From Pueribacillus sp041725775 (GTDB lineage: Bacteria; Bacillota; Bacilli; Bacillales; UBA6769), in NCBI RefSeq assembly GCF_041725775.1, contig NZ_JBEUEL010000013.1, positions 6,878 to 70,877 on the forward strand: a DNA stretch of 64,000 bases, given 5' to 3'. Numbering within the stretch: the stretch's first letter is position 1; every line of letters starts with the position of its first letter. Both the position numbers and the translations under genes were made by a program. The notes beneath the pieces are model-generated. The model was given only the letters and a program-made list of their open reading frames with translations, did not search any database and was not told the origin of the DNA. Shown here in pieces: positions 35,357 to 43,453 of the stretch.

Positions 35357-35390
35357 GATTAGCTATAAAAAATTAAGGAGGAATTTCGTT

Positions 35391-36368
35391 ATGAGTAAAA
35401 ATATCGTTAATACCGTATTAGGTCCAATCCGTGCAGATCAATTAGGCAAAACATTAATGCATGAACATTTCTTTTTCGGTTATCCCGGCTATCACGGAAA
35501 TTCTCTTTATGTTAGCGATCGTTCAGAACTACTCGAAAGAGGATTGCAGATTGCTAAGCAAATGAAGGCCCACGGTGTACAAACAGTCGTGGATGCAACG
35601 CCAAATGAGTGCGGACGCGATCCTGAATTATTAAAAGAAGTTTCTGAAAGGGCAGAGTTAAATATTATTTGTTCAACAGGCTATTATTATGAAGGAGAAG
35701 GAGCCCCGGCTTATTTCAAGTTTAAGCAAGGTATCGGGCAAGCGGAAGATGAAATTTATGAAATGTTTATGGGTGAAATAACTAACGGAATCGGAAACAC
35801 TGGAATAAAACCAGGGGTTATAAAACTAGCATCTAGCAAAAATGAAATCACGCCATATGAACAAATGTTTTTTCGGGCGGCTGCTAAAGTTCAGCAAGAA
35901 ACAGGAGTCTCTATTATCACGCACACTCAAGAAGGAACGATGGGACCAGAGCAAGCCGAATTACTTGTCTCTGAAGGGGCCGATCCGAGCCGCATTTTAA
36001 TCGGTCATATGTGTGGAAATACCGATATTAATTATCATGTACGCACACTTGAACACGGCGTTTATGTCGGTTTTGATCGTTTTGGTATTCAAGGTTTCGT
36101 CGGCGCACCCTTTGATTCTGTAAGGGTTTCTGTTTTAATCGGTTTAATTGGAAGCGGTTACGTAGAGCAATTGATGATGTCGCACGATACTGTTAATATC
36201 TGGCTAGGAAAAGAGCCAGCATTTCCTGAGGAACTAGCGCAGTTAGTCACAAACTGGAATGTGTCTCACATTTTTGAAAATATTATCCCGACTCTAAAAA
36301 AAGGTGGAGTAACAGATGAACAAGTAGAGACGATGTTAGTTGATAACCCTCGAAATATCTTTAGTTGA
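35391..36368 (+). CDS. Phosphotriesterase-family metal hydrolase, lactonase-like
   Basis: A 325-residue amidohydrolase-fold protein with a complete binuclear metal centre: H24 and H26 (LMHEHFFFG), the carboxylated-lysine candidate K145 (GVIKLAS), H178 (IITHTQEG), H206 (IGHMCGN) and D266 (MSHDTV). The family includes phosphotriesterase-like lactonases that open gamma- and delta-lactones, plus resiniferatoxin-binding and PHP types. An AAGGAGG sequence precedes ATG 35391. It is cotranscribed with the upstream CoA ligase, an arrangement that favours hydrolysis of a lactone or ester to an acid. Substrate not shown by sequence. Confidence 0.88.
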   Translation: MSKNIVNTVLGPIRADQLGKTLMHEHFFFGYPGYHGNSLYVSDRSELLERGLQIAKQMKAHGVQTVVDATPNECGRDPELLKEVSERAELNIICSTGYYYEGEGAPAYFKFKQGIGQAEDEIYEMFMGEITNGIGNTGIKPGVIKLASSKNEITPYEQMFFRAAAKVQQETGVSIITHTQEGTMGPEQAELLVSEGADPSRILIGHMCGNTDINYHVRTLEHGVYVGFDRFGIQGFVGAPFDSVRVSVLIGLIGSGYVEQLMMSHDTVNIWLGKEPAFPEELAQLVTNWNVSHIFENIIPTLKKGGVTDEQVETMLVDNPRNIFS

Positions 36369-36464
36369 AAAACATAATGAAAAGCTAATTTTTCTTGAAC
36401 TGTCTATGAGGAACCTCAAGTTTTAGTTTTTACAATAAGGGAATTGTTAATGTAATTGGACACG

Positions 36465-36503
36465 GCGTTCTTATTTCATTTTGAAGTAGGAACGCTTTTT
36501 TTA
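36465..36503 (+). terminator. Rho-independent terminator
   Basis: GCGTTC (36465-36470) pairs with GAACGC (36490-36495), the stem extending inward to TTTCA/TGAA with two bulges, followed by TTTTTTTATTT. The rest of the 281-base gap holds nothing else I recognise. Confidence 0.8.
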
Positions 36504-36649
36504 TTTCGTTACTACGTTTTTATACTTATAAAAACTCATTTCATAGTATGATAGAAGGAAGGAAAAAATTTATCCCTATCTTTCAACTTTGTATATTAAA
36601 AAAGGATTTTCAAAATTCATATCAAATGAGTATAGAGGAGGTCTTCTAA

Positions 36650-37711
36650 ATGAATAAAGATCATGATGTTATTGAAGTTCGCAAAGGTGAAGAATTCGAT
36701 CGAGAAAAAGTGAAAGCTTATTTAATTGAAAAGCTGGATTTACGTGATGAACCGATGGAAGTGAAACAATTCCCATCCGGGTCGTCAAATTTAACTTATC
36801 TTGTGCGTATCGGAGATTGGGAAGCAGTGTTGCGTCGTCCGCCATTCGGACCGTTGCCACCAAAAGCTCACGATATGAAGCGAGAGTCAAATTTACTGTC
36901 GAAGCTTTATCCTGAATTTAATTTAGTACCAAAACCGTACGTATTTTGTGAAGATGAATCGATCATAGGGGCTCCATTTTATGTAATGCAAAGAAAACAC
37001 GGGATCGTTCTTAATGACGCGTTTCCAAGTGCTGATGATGCAACAGAAGAAGCGGGTAGAAACATTTCACGTACATTTATTCATACACTTGTAAAATTGC
37101 ATGATGTTGATTATAAAAAAGCAGGGCTTGAATCATTCGGCTATCCAGAAGGATTTTTGGAGCGACAAGTTCAAGGTTGGACGAAACGGTTTTTACGTGT
37201 AAAAACTGATGAAACCCCTCGTTTTGATGAGATTTCAAAATGGCTCGCAGATCATATGCCGAAGTCCCAAGATGTAAGTGTTATTCATAACGACTACAAA
37301 TTAAATAATATGCTTTTAACACACGACTATAAAGAAGTTGTTGCTGTTTTTGATTGGGAGATGGCGACGATCGCTGATCCGTTATTTGATCTCGGAATAA
37401 CGCTAGGCTATTGGGTACAGCATGACGATCCGGAATTTTTAAAGCAAGTATTGCCAACAGTGACATATCTACCAGGGTTTTATACACGCCGGCAATTGAT
37501 TGAAGAATATGCGAACGAAACAAATCGCGACGTAGAGCAGATTCATTATTATATTGTGTTCGCTTATTTTAAGTTAGCGGGTATTCTTCAACAAATATAT
37601 TACCGTTATAAGATGGGACAGACAAAGGATGAGCGTTTTGCATCTTTCGGTGAACGTGCGAAAAATCTAATTCAGTACGCTGCCGATATCTCGAATAAAC
37701 AAAGTTATTAA
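36650..37711 (+). CDS. APH-type kinase of the ACAD10/11-LvaA group
   Basis: The 353-residue protein has the aminoglycoside-phosphotransferase fold: VLRRPPFGPLPPKAHDMKRE (about 60-79), catalytic loop HNDYKLNN with D215, and metal-binding DWE at 235-237. This subgroup, the N-terminal domain of mammalian ACAD10/11 and LvaA of Pseudomonas levulinate catabolism, is known to phosphorylate the hydroxyl of 4-hydroxyacyl-CoA rather than antibiotics. GAGGAGG precedes the ATG. A racemase gene follows 11 bases later. I infer it acts on a hydroxyacyl-CoA formed by the neighbouring enzymes; antibiotic resistance is unlikely. Confidence 0.85.
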   Translation: MNKDHDVIEVRKGEEFDREKVKAYLIEKLDLRDEPMEVKQFPSGSSNLTYLVRIGDWEAVLRRPPFGPLPPKAHDMKRESNLLSKLYPEFNLVPKPYVFCEDESIIGAPFYVMQRKHGIVLNDAFPSADDATEEAGRNISRTFIHTLVKLHDVDYKKAGLESFGYPEGFLERQVQGWTKRFLRVKTDETPRFDEISKWLADHMPKSQDVSVIHNDYKLNNMLLTHDYKEVVAVFDWEMATIADPLFDLGITLGYWVQHDDPEFLKQVLPTVTYLPGFYTRRQLIEEYANETNRDVEQIHYYIVFAYFKLAGILQQIYYRYKMGQTKDERFASFGERAKNLIQYAADISNKQSY

Positions 37712-37722
37712 GGAGGAGTGTC

Positions 37723-38847
37723 ATGACGCTACCGCTAAAAAATATTCGTGTTCTTGATTTGACGAGATTGTTACCTGGTCCATATTGCAGTCAGTTTTTT
37801 GCTGATTTTGGTGCAGAGGTGATCAAAATTGAAGAACCGAAGGTTGGAGATTATGCACGCTGGACTGAACCTCGAGTTGATGGGTATAGTGCAATGTTCG
37901 CCTCATTAAATCGTAACAAAAAAAGTGTTACATTAAACTTAAAATTAGATGATGATCGTAAGCAGTTTCGTGAACTAGTGAAGACTGCGGATGTTCTCAT
38001 TGAGTCATTTCGACCTGGTGTGATGAATCGGCTCGGACTCGGTTATGAGGATTTAAAAGAATTGAATCCGAAACTCGTCTATTGTGCGATTACAGGTTTT
38101 GGACAAACGGGTCCATATAAAGATAAGCCCGGTCACGACATTAATTATTTAAGCTATGCAGGTTTGCTTCATTTTAACGTGGGAGCGCAAGGGGAGAAAC
38201 CGACAGTGCCTGCAACTCAAATTGCCGATCTCGGTGGCGGAGCGTTAATGGGAGTAGCGGGAATTTTAACGGCTTTAATGGGAAGAAATGTAACTGGAAA
38301 AGGACAGTTCGTCGATATTTCGATGATGGACGGAGTCGTGTCATGGATGCAGACAGTTCTTCCCGAATATTTAGCAGGGAAACCCGTTACGGAAGGTGAG
38401 CTTACTTTAGCTGGTGGTAGGGCGTGTTACGGAGTTTATGAAACAGCGGATGGGCGTTATCTTTCCGTTGGTGCGCTTGAACCGAAGTTTTGGCGGACGT
38501 TTTGCGAAGGAATCGAACGACCAGATTTAATTTCTTTACTTGATGCTCCACAAGAAACACAAGTGGAACTTCGTAAAACGATTCAGCAAGAAATCGGTCA
38601 AAAAACGTTAGCTGAATGGAACGTAATTTTTGAAAAAATCGATGCGTGTGTCTCGCCAGTGTTGACACTTGATGAAATGATAGAGGATCCACAAGTGAAG
38701 GCACGCGATATGCTCGTAACATATGAAGGTCAGAGACAAATTGCCAATCCAATTAAATTGTCTGAAACACCAGCGAAAATTTATTCAAAAGCACCGCTTC
38801 TCGGAGAACATAATGATAAAATTCTCAAAAAAAATACAGATGTTTGA
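37723..38847 (+). CDS. Alpha-methylacyl-CoA racemase-like CaiB/BaiF protein
   Basis: A 374-residue family III CoA-transferase fold protein. The catalytic set of 2-methylacyl-CoA racemase is present: H138 in PGHDINYLSYAG, D169 in QIADLGGG and E253 in GALEPKFW, with spacings nearly equal to H126/D156/E241 of the mycobacterial enzyme. It should interconvert (R)- and (S)-2-methylacyl-CoA so that S-specific dehydrogenases can act. AAGGAGGAG precedes ATG 37723, 11 bases after the kinase stop, so they form one operon. Formyl-CoA-type transferases have Asp169 too, but the His and Glu favour racemase. Confidence 0.88.
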   Translation: MTLPLKNIRVLDLTRLLPGPYCSQFFADFGAEVIKIEEPKVGDYARWTEPRVDGYSAMFASLNRNKKSVTLNLKLDDDRKQFRELVKTADVLIESFRPGVMNRLGLGYEDLKELNPKLVYCAITGFGQTGPYKDKPGHDINYLSYAGLLHFNVGAQGEKPTVPATQIADLGGGALMGVAGILTALMGRNVTGKGQFVDISMMDGVVSWMQTVLPEYLAGKPVTEGELTLAGGRACYGVYETADGRYLSVGALEPKFWRTFCEGIERPDLISLLDAPQETQVELRKTIQQEIGQKTLAEWNVIFEKIDACVSPVLTLDEMIEDPQVKARDMLVTYEGQRQIANPIKLSETPAKIYSKAPLLGEHNDKILKKNTDV

Positions 38848-38883
38848 TTATTTTTCGTATATAATAGTGGAGGTGGATTTGAT

Positions 38884-39396
38884 ATGGGTAAACAAATTGC
38901 GGTTTTAATGACAGATTTATTTGAAGAATCGGAGTTTACAGAACCGAAAAAAGCGTTAACAGAAGCGGGTCACAACGTTGTCGTTATCGAGAAAGAAAAA
39001 GGTAAAATGTTGAAAGGAAAAAACGGCAATGAACCAATTTCCGTCGATGCTTCGATTGACGATGTCAAACCTTCTGAATTCGATGCGCTGCTCATTCCTG
39101 GTGGCTTTTCTCCCGATATTTTACGTGCGGATGATCGTTTCGTAAAATTTGCAAAAGAATTTATGGAAAGCCAAAAGCCTGTATTTACAATTTGTCATGG
39201 ACCACAACTTTTAATTACCGCTGAAACGTTAAAAGGACGTGACGTTACAGGTTATAAATCGATTCATATCGATATAAAAAATGCGGGAGCAACGTTGCAT
39301 GATGAAGAAGTTGTCGTATGTCAAAATCAGCTCGTGACAAGTCGGACACCAGCTGATCTCGACGCGTTTAACCGTGAAATGTTGAAATTGTTATAA
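38884..39396 (+). CDS. DJ-1/PfpI family protein (type 1 glutamine-amidotransferase-like)
   Basis: The 170-residue protein has the DJ-1/PfpI fold with the nucleophile elbow FTICHGPQLL (C104, H105) and E18 in ESEFTEP near the active site. PfpI-type members are proteases, glyoxalases or deglycases; Bacillus relatives such as YfkM and YraA are general-stress or aldehyde-response proteins. GTGGAGGTGG precedes ATG 38884, 36 bases after the racemase stop. It may be part of the same transcript, but its role need not be metabolic. Confidence 0.87.
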   Translation: MGKQIAVLMTDLFEESEFTEPKKALTEAGHNVVVIEKEKGKMLKGKNGNEPISVDASIDDVKPSEFDALLIPGGFSPDILRADDRFVKFAKEFMESQKPVFTICHGPQLLITAETLKGRDVTGYKSIHIDIKNAGATLHDEEVVVCQNQLVTSRTPADLDAFNREMLKLL

Positions 39397-39447
39397 TATT
39401 GGGTAAAATCTTAAATAAAAAAAGTTTTTTGGATGGAGTGGAAGGCG

Positions 39448-40212
39448 TTGCACATCAGCTATTATAAAAATGTACAGTGTATTAAACTTCCAATTAATCG
39501 TTTTTTTCCTTACATGTTCGTTTATCTCTATATGATTGATAACTTAATGATCGATACAGGACCGAAGTATTTTAAATACCGTCTAGGTCAACTTTGGAAA
39601 GAGAGAAAAATCGAAAAAGTAGCGATAACTCATGACCATAGTGATCATTGTGGTACAGCGAAATGGATGGCAAAAAAATATTCAGTACCGATTTATACGA
39701 ATAAAGCGAACACGAAACGCTCGTTTTTTAAGAGTATCCACGCAATATCTGAGCAATATCCAGAGCTCATTGAATGCCGTGAACATACGTTTATTCCTAT
39801 CTTTACTCCCGGTCATACACGTGATCATACGTGCTTATATGAACCGAACGAAGGTTGGCTTTTTACAGGTGATCTTTATGTAACACCAGAACCGAAAGTC
39901 AGTCTTTGGTCAGAGTCACTTTCAAAGTACATTACGTCGTTAAAAACGGTACTTTCACTTGAGTTTGATACGATATTTTGTGCTCATCAAGGGGTAGTTA
40001 AAGATGGTAGACAAAAGTTAGAGGAAAAACTTGAATATTTAGAGTTGATTCAAGCTGAGGCTGTCAAACTTTACGAAAAAGGGTATAGTGAACGCGTCAT
40101 TGCTAAAAAATTATTTCCCAAAAAAGCAAGGCTTGAACGCCTCTCATTTGGGGCATTTTCAAGCCTTCACTTAGTCCGTCAACTCATTCGGGCACATAAT
40201 AAACAGTTGTAA
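39448..40212 (+). CDS. MBL-fold metallo-hydrolase
   Basis: A metallo-beta-lactamase-fold hydrolase of about 254 residues with THDHSDHCGTA (H62, H64, D66, H67), the later metal ligands in PGHTRDHT and FTGDLY, and a C-terminal helix-rich tail. TTG 39448 is favoured because GGAG is 9 bases upstream; an ATG at 39433 precedes that motif and lacks its own site, though it would add only five residues. Substrate unknown; relatives hydrolyse thioesters such as lactoylglutathione, lactones or other esters. It converges on sodC with a shared hairpin. Confidence 0.82.
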   Translation: MHISYYKNVQCIKLPINRFFPYMFVYLYMIDNLMIDTGPKYFKYRLGQLWKERKIEKVAITHDHSDHCGTAKWMAKKYSVPIYTNKANTKRSFFKSIHAISEQYPELIECREHTFIPIFTPGHTRDHTCLYEPNEGWLFTGDLYVTPEPKVSLWSESLSKYITSLKTVLSLEFDTIFCAHQGVVKDGRQKLEEKLEYLELIQAEAVKLYEKGYSERVIAKKLFPKKARLERLSFGAFSSLHLVRQLIRAHNKQL

Positions 40213-40249
40213 AGGCAACACTATCATCACAACGTGTTGTCTTTTATTT
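40211..40249. terminator. Bidirectional terminator
   Basis: AAAGGCAACAC (40211-40221) pairs with GTGTTGTCTTT (40234-40244) with one G-U pair, between the MBL gene and sodC. Confidence 0.7.
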
Positions 40250-40822
40250 AATTTCACCACAAGCAATTCGTTCTCCAGCATTTCCTGCTGGATTTGTTTT
40301 ATAGTCATCAGGATCAGCATGAATGACGAGTGACGTGCCACCGCGTTTTAATAACGAATTTGGTTCTCCCTTTTTAAGTGTTACGAGATCAGCATCAATG
40401 ACGTCAACGACGGTGCCATCGTTTTGTACGATAATGTTTGGCAAATCACCTGCGTGCGGACCTTTTGGATTGAGAGTACCGTGCTCTTTATTGAATGGAT
40501 TAAAATGTCCACCCGCTGTTTCAAATTTATTTTCAGGTTCACAAACTCCCTTTTCATGAATATGGAATCCGTGAGTTCCAGGAGGAAGCCCTGCAGCTTC
40601 AAGGGCGATGTTCACTCCTTTTTTCGTTTCTGTCAGAAAGGCTTGTCCAACCATTTCGCTATCTTGATTTATCAACGTAACAGTGATACGAGAAGATGTA
40701 TCGCTTTTGCTACTCGTTTCAACAGCATCAATTTCATGAGTAGGTGCAGTTTCGTTTTCAGTTGAATGTGCACAAGCTGCGATCAAAATCAATAGTATCG
40801 ATGCGATTAGTAACCTCTTCAT
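40244..40822 (-). CDS. sodC: Cu/Zn superoxide dismutase-like lipoprotein
   Basis: The 192-residue product has a lipoprotein signal (LILIAAC) and a Cu/Zn SOD domain. Copper/zinc ligands are visible in GFHIHEKG, GGHFNP, KGPHAGDLPN and SLVIHADPDD, and the disulfide cysteines in EKGVC and ERIACG. All essential ligands appear present, unlike B. subtilis YojM, which lacks some copper ligands. It would detoxify superoxide outside the membrane. ATG 40822 follows AGGAG by 8 bases; a GTG at 40831 is part of that motif. Confidence 0.88.
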   Translation of the reverse strand: MKRLLIASILLILIAACAHSTENETAPTHEIDAVETSSKSDTSSRITVTLINQDSEMVGQAFLTETKKGVNIALEAAGLPPGTHGFHIHEKGVCEPENKFETAGGHFNPFNKEHGTLNPKGPHAGDLPNIIVQNDGTVVDVIDADLVTLKKGEPNSLLKRGGTSLVIHADPDDYKTNPAGNAGERIACGEIK

Positions 40823-40967
40823 TATGTTCACTCCTAACCTTGATTTTTTAACAGGATAGCCAAGATTTCAAACGTTAAACCTTTTAGTAAAATGTTTTTA
40901 TATGATACAATAGGCATAATTATAATACATACATATACAAATTCATGTTGGACAAGGAGGCGGTCAC

Positions 40968-41042
40968 ATGTTTGAAATTGTTGGCTTTATTATCGGGTTA
41001 ATATTGTGTGCATATTTTATTACAGTTGAACTTGTAGATTAA
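40968..41042 (+). CDS. 24-residue membrane micropeptide
   Basis: A tiny frame with every sign of a real gene. ACAAGGAGGCGG ends 5 bases before ATG 40968, the peptide starts MFEIVGFIIGLILCAYFITV and ends ELVD, and a good terminator follows 15 bases after the stop. It is one transmembrane helix with an acidic residue at each end. Nothing else explains a near-perfect ribosome binding site here. It lies between divergent sodC and the sigma-54 activator. I do not recognise a family; small membrane peptides of this size often modulate a transporter, kinase or protease. Confidence 0.65.
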   Translation: MFEIVGFIIGLILCAYFITVELVD

Positions 41043-41057
41043 TACTGTGGGGATTTT

Positions 41058-41087
41058 AACACCTTGTCATTTTGACAGGGTGTTTTC
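41058..41087 (+). terminator. Rho-independent terminator of the micropeptide gene
   Basis: AACACCTTGTCA (41058-41069) pairs with TGACAGGGTGTT (41073-41084), one mismatch, ending in TTTTC. Confidence 0.8.
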
Positions 41088-41123
41088 GCTATCAAGACCA
41101 TTCATTTTTGGGAGGAAGGGATA

Positions 41124-42491
41124 ATGAAGATCGATCATTTATCGATACTTGAGTCTTTGCATGATGCTGTTATCGTCGTATTAAAAGACGGAACGATCGC
41201 TTATGTGAATGAAGCGTATACGAAACAGTTTAACGTTCCGAAAGAAAAAATCGAAGGCAAAAAATTAAATGAAATCGAAGAATCGTCACGCATTTTAGAA
41301 GTGTTAAAAACAGGTCAGCCATTGTTGAATGATTACAGTTACGTCCATTCATTAAAAATGCATGTCGGTGCAAATATTACCCCGTACTATGAAAATGGTG
41401 AATGGGTCGGTGCAGTTACGATTATGAAAGATATTAACGAATTTAAAAAGTTGCAAAATGAATTAGAGAAATATGTAGAGTATAGCAGACAGTTACGTCA
41501 ACAGCTAGAACAGCGGAATTTCTTATTGTTAAAAAGTGAAGCGCCAAAAATGAAAAGAGCCGTATCGTTAGCAAAGAAAGTCGCAGAATCAACGGCAACG
41601 ATCTTATTAACAGGGGAAAGCGGTGTTGGAAAAGAAGTATTTGCGCGTGCCATTCATGAGTCAAGTTTACGACATAACGAACCGTTTGTTCCGATTAATA
41701 TTGCGTCCATTCCTGATACACTGTTTGAAAGTGAACTGTTCGGTTATGAAGAAGGTTCATTTACTGGTTCGAAAAAAGGTGGTAAAAAAGGTCTGCTTGA
41801 AGTTGCACACGGAGGAACGTTGTTTTTAGATGAAATAGCAGAAATGTCACTGAATACACAAGCAAAACTTTTACGTGTGATTCAAGAGAGAGAATTTAAT
41901 AAAATCGGAGGAACGAAACCTCACCCTCTTGATGTCCGGATCATTTGTGCGACGAACCGTAATTTAAATGAGGAGATTAAAAAAGGTAATTTTCGTGAAG
42001 ATTTATATTATCGGATCAATGTCGTTCCGATTGAAATTCCACCACTTCGTGAGCGGATTGAAGACATTCCATTTTTAATTGATAATATTTTGGTAACGCT
42101 TTCATCGAAGTATAATAAACATGTTACCGTTGACGACGAAGTATTAAATAGATTAAAAAGTTATAAATGGCCAGGAAATGTACGTGAATTAACAAACGTC
42201 ATTGAGCAAATGCTCGTCGTTAGCACTGATTCATATTTTAAAATTGAAGATATTCCTGCACGAATTCGAAACGGAAATAAAAACAGTCAAGACGATGAGT
42301 CTCAGTTAGTCCAATACTCGACTCCACAAATTAGTCATTATGATGATTTACAAACATTGCTCGAGGAAACCGAACGAAATGCAATTTTGAATGTCGTTCG
42401 ACAATGCCGGACCCGCTCAGATGCAATTAAACGATTAGGAATTAGTCGTAAAGCATTTTATGCAAAATTAAAAAAATATAATATCGTATAG
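41124..42491 (+). CDS. Sigma-54-dependent transcriptional activator 1 (PAS-AAA-Fis)
   Basis: A 455-residue enhancer-binding protein: N-terminal PAS domain (about 5-105, with DGTIAYVNEAY), a coiled linker, AAA+ domain with Walker A GESGVGK (164-170) and Walker B LFLDE (233-237), and a C-terminal Fis-type helix-turn-helix (AIKRLGISRKAFYAKLKKY). The sigma-54 contact loop reads GSFTGS (211-216) instead of the usual GAFTGA; the essential Phe-Thr is kept. No receiver domain is present, so it senses a ligand through PAS. A -24/-12 promoter lies just downstream and drives the crotonase at 42650, its probable target. Confidence 0.92.
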   Translation: MKIDHLSILESLHDAVIVVLKDGTIAYVNEAYTKQFNVPKEKIEGKKLNEIEESSRILEVLKTGQPLLNDYSYVHSLKMHVGANITPYYENGEWVGAVTIMKDINEFKKLQNELEKYVEYSRQLRQQLEQRNFLLLKSEAPKMKRAVSLAKKVAESTATILLTGESGVGKEVFARAIHESSLRHNEPFVPINIASIPDTLFESELFGYEEGSFTGSKKGGKKGLLEVAHGGTLFLDEIAEMSLNTQAKLLRVIQEREFNKIGGTKPHPLDVRIICATNRNLNEEIKKGNFREDLYYRINVVPIEIPPLRERIEDIPFLIDNILVTLSSKYNKHVTVDDEVLNRLKSYKWPGNVRELTNVIEQMLVVSTDSYFKIEDIPARIRNGNKNSQDDESQLVQYSTPQISHYDDLQTLLEETERNAILNVVRQCRTRSDAIKRLGISRKAFYAKLKKYNIV

Positions 42492-42493
42492 TC

Positions 42494-42545
42494 AGAGTGT
42501 TTCCTAAGGATACAGATGTCTCTTTAGGAAACACTCTTGTTTCTC
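42494..42545 (+). terminator. Rho-independent terminator of activator 1
   Basis: AGAGTGTTTCCTAA (42494-42507) pairs perfectly with TTAGGAAACACTCT (42524-42537), followed by TGTTTCTC. It insulates the regulator from the sigma-54 promoter downstream. Confidence 0.8.
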
Positions 42546-42546
42546 T

Positions 42547-42570
42547 TTGGGAACGTTTTCAAATGAAAAC
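42547..42570 (+). promoter_or_regulatory. Overlapping cre-like site and palindromic UAS candidate
   Basis: TTGGGAACGTTTTCAA (42547-42562) fits the cre consensus with one mismatch. GTTTTCAAATGAAAAC (42555-42570) is a palindrome with 7-base arms about 30 bases upstream of the -24 element and may bind the activator. It is closer than most enhancers. Confidence 0.45.
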
Positions 42571-42594
42571 TCTTTATTTTCTTAGCTTTTAACA

Positions 42595-42612
42595 TTGGCA
42601 TGAATGTTGCAT
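42595..42612 (+). promoter_or_regulatory. Sigma-54 (-24/-12) promoter
   Basis: TTGGCATGAATGTTGCAT has the invariant GG and GC separated by exactly 10 bases and matches the consensus (TTGGCACG-N4-TTGCA) closely. It lies 38 bases before the crotonase start and directly follows a sigma-54 activator gene. Confidence 0.88.
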
Positions 42613-42649
42613 TATATAAAAGTGAGCAGCAATGAGAAGGAGAGACATT

Positions 42650-43450
42650 ATGAAAATAAAAATACACCGAATGATGTTAGAAGAAGCGAAAATCACGTAT
42701 CAAGAGACAGCTGGTCTTGCCATTATCAGCATTCATCGCCCCCAATCGAAAAATGCGCTAACCGCAAAAATGTGGACGGAATTGTCAGAAATCGCTGGCG
42801 TCGTGTTAGATAATCCGAAAAATAAAGTAGTATTACTTCGTGGGAGTGGCCAGCAGTTTACTGCAGGTTCAGACATTAAAGAATTCCATCAAATGTCTAT
42901 TGAAGAGGCGGAAGCAAGCTTTATGTTGATGGAAAAAGCAATTTCAGCGTTTGAAAAGCTACCGATTCCAACGATTGGGGTTATTAATGGACCTGCGATG
43001 GGTGCGGGATTAGAACTCGCGCTCGCCTGTGATATGAGGGTTGGCTCTGAACATGCAAGAATGGGAATTCCAGTCGGCAGACTTGGGATTCGGTTAAGCA
43101 ACAAATTCGCACAACGACTTGTTCATTTAATTGGACCGAGTCGGACGAAAGAACTCGTTTATACTGGCAAAATTTTAAACGCAGACGAAAGCTATCAACT
43201 AGGTATGCTGAATCGAGTCGTTGAGAATGAAAAGCTTGATCGCTATGCAATTAAGTTAGGTAAATTAGTGGCTTCTCAATCACCCGCTTCGTTAAAAGCA
43301 ATTAAGCAATCTGTATCAAATTGTGTAAATGCGAGCGAAGAGCTTTGGAAAGACGATATACCTTTCGTCGATCCGTATGATTTTCCAGAGGGAGTAGCTG
43401 CATTCGTTGAAAAACGGTCACCGCGTTTTAAAAGGCGTATCCGCGATTAG
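42650..43450 (+). CDS. Crotonase-family protein lacking one catalytic glutamate
   Basis: The 266-residue protein has the crotonase fold: AGSDIKEF (oxyanion hole, about 72-79) and MGAGLELALACD. E122 in GLEL matches the first catalytic Glu of enoyl-CoA hydratase, but the second (in the usual PE of GxPEVxLG) is V142 in GIPVGRLGIRL. A single acid is typical of crotonase-fold isomerases, hydrolases or ring-modifying enzymes, so straightforward hydratase activity is doubtful. ATG 42650 follows AGAAGGAGAG. It is the only gene behind a sigma-54 promoter, set beside the activator; the next gene converges 3 bases away. Confidence 0.85.
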   Translation: MKIKIHRMMLEEAKITYQETAGLAIISIHRPQSKNALTAKMWTELSEIAGVVLDNPKNKVVLLRGSGQQFTAGSDIKEFHQMSIEEAEASFMLMEKAISAFEKLPIPTIGVINGPAMGAGLELALACDMRVGSEHARMGIPVGRLGIRLSNKFAQRLVHLIGPSRTKELVYTGKILNADESYQLGMLNRVVENEKLDRYAIKLGKLVASQSPASLKAIKQSVSNCVNASEELWKDDIPFVDPYDFPEGVAAFVEKRSPRFKRRIRD

Positions 43451-43453
43451 CCG

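Noticed and set aside
36650..37711. Antibiotic-resistance aminoglycoside phosphotransferase
   Set aside because: The fold is shared, but the LRRPPFG and HNDYKLNN blocks and the acyl-CoA neighbours fit the ACAD10/11-LvaA kinase group.
40424..40765. Open antisense frame of 113 codons over sodC
   Set aside because: It lies opposite a well-conserved gene, has no ribosome binding site and no recognisable protein features. Other antisense frames across the window were dismissed for the same reasons.
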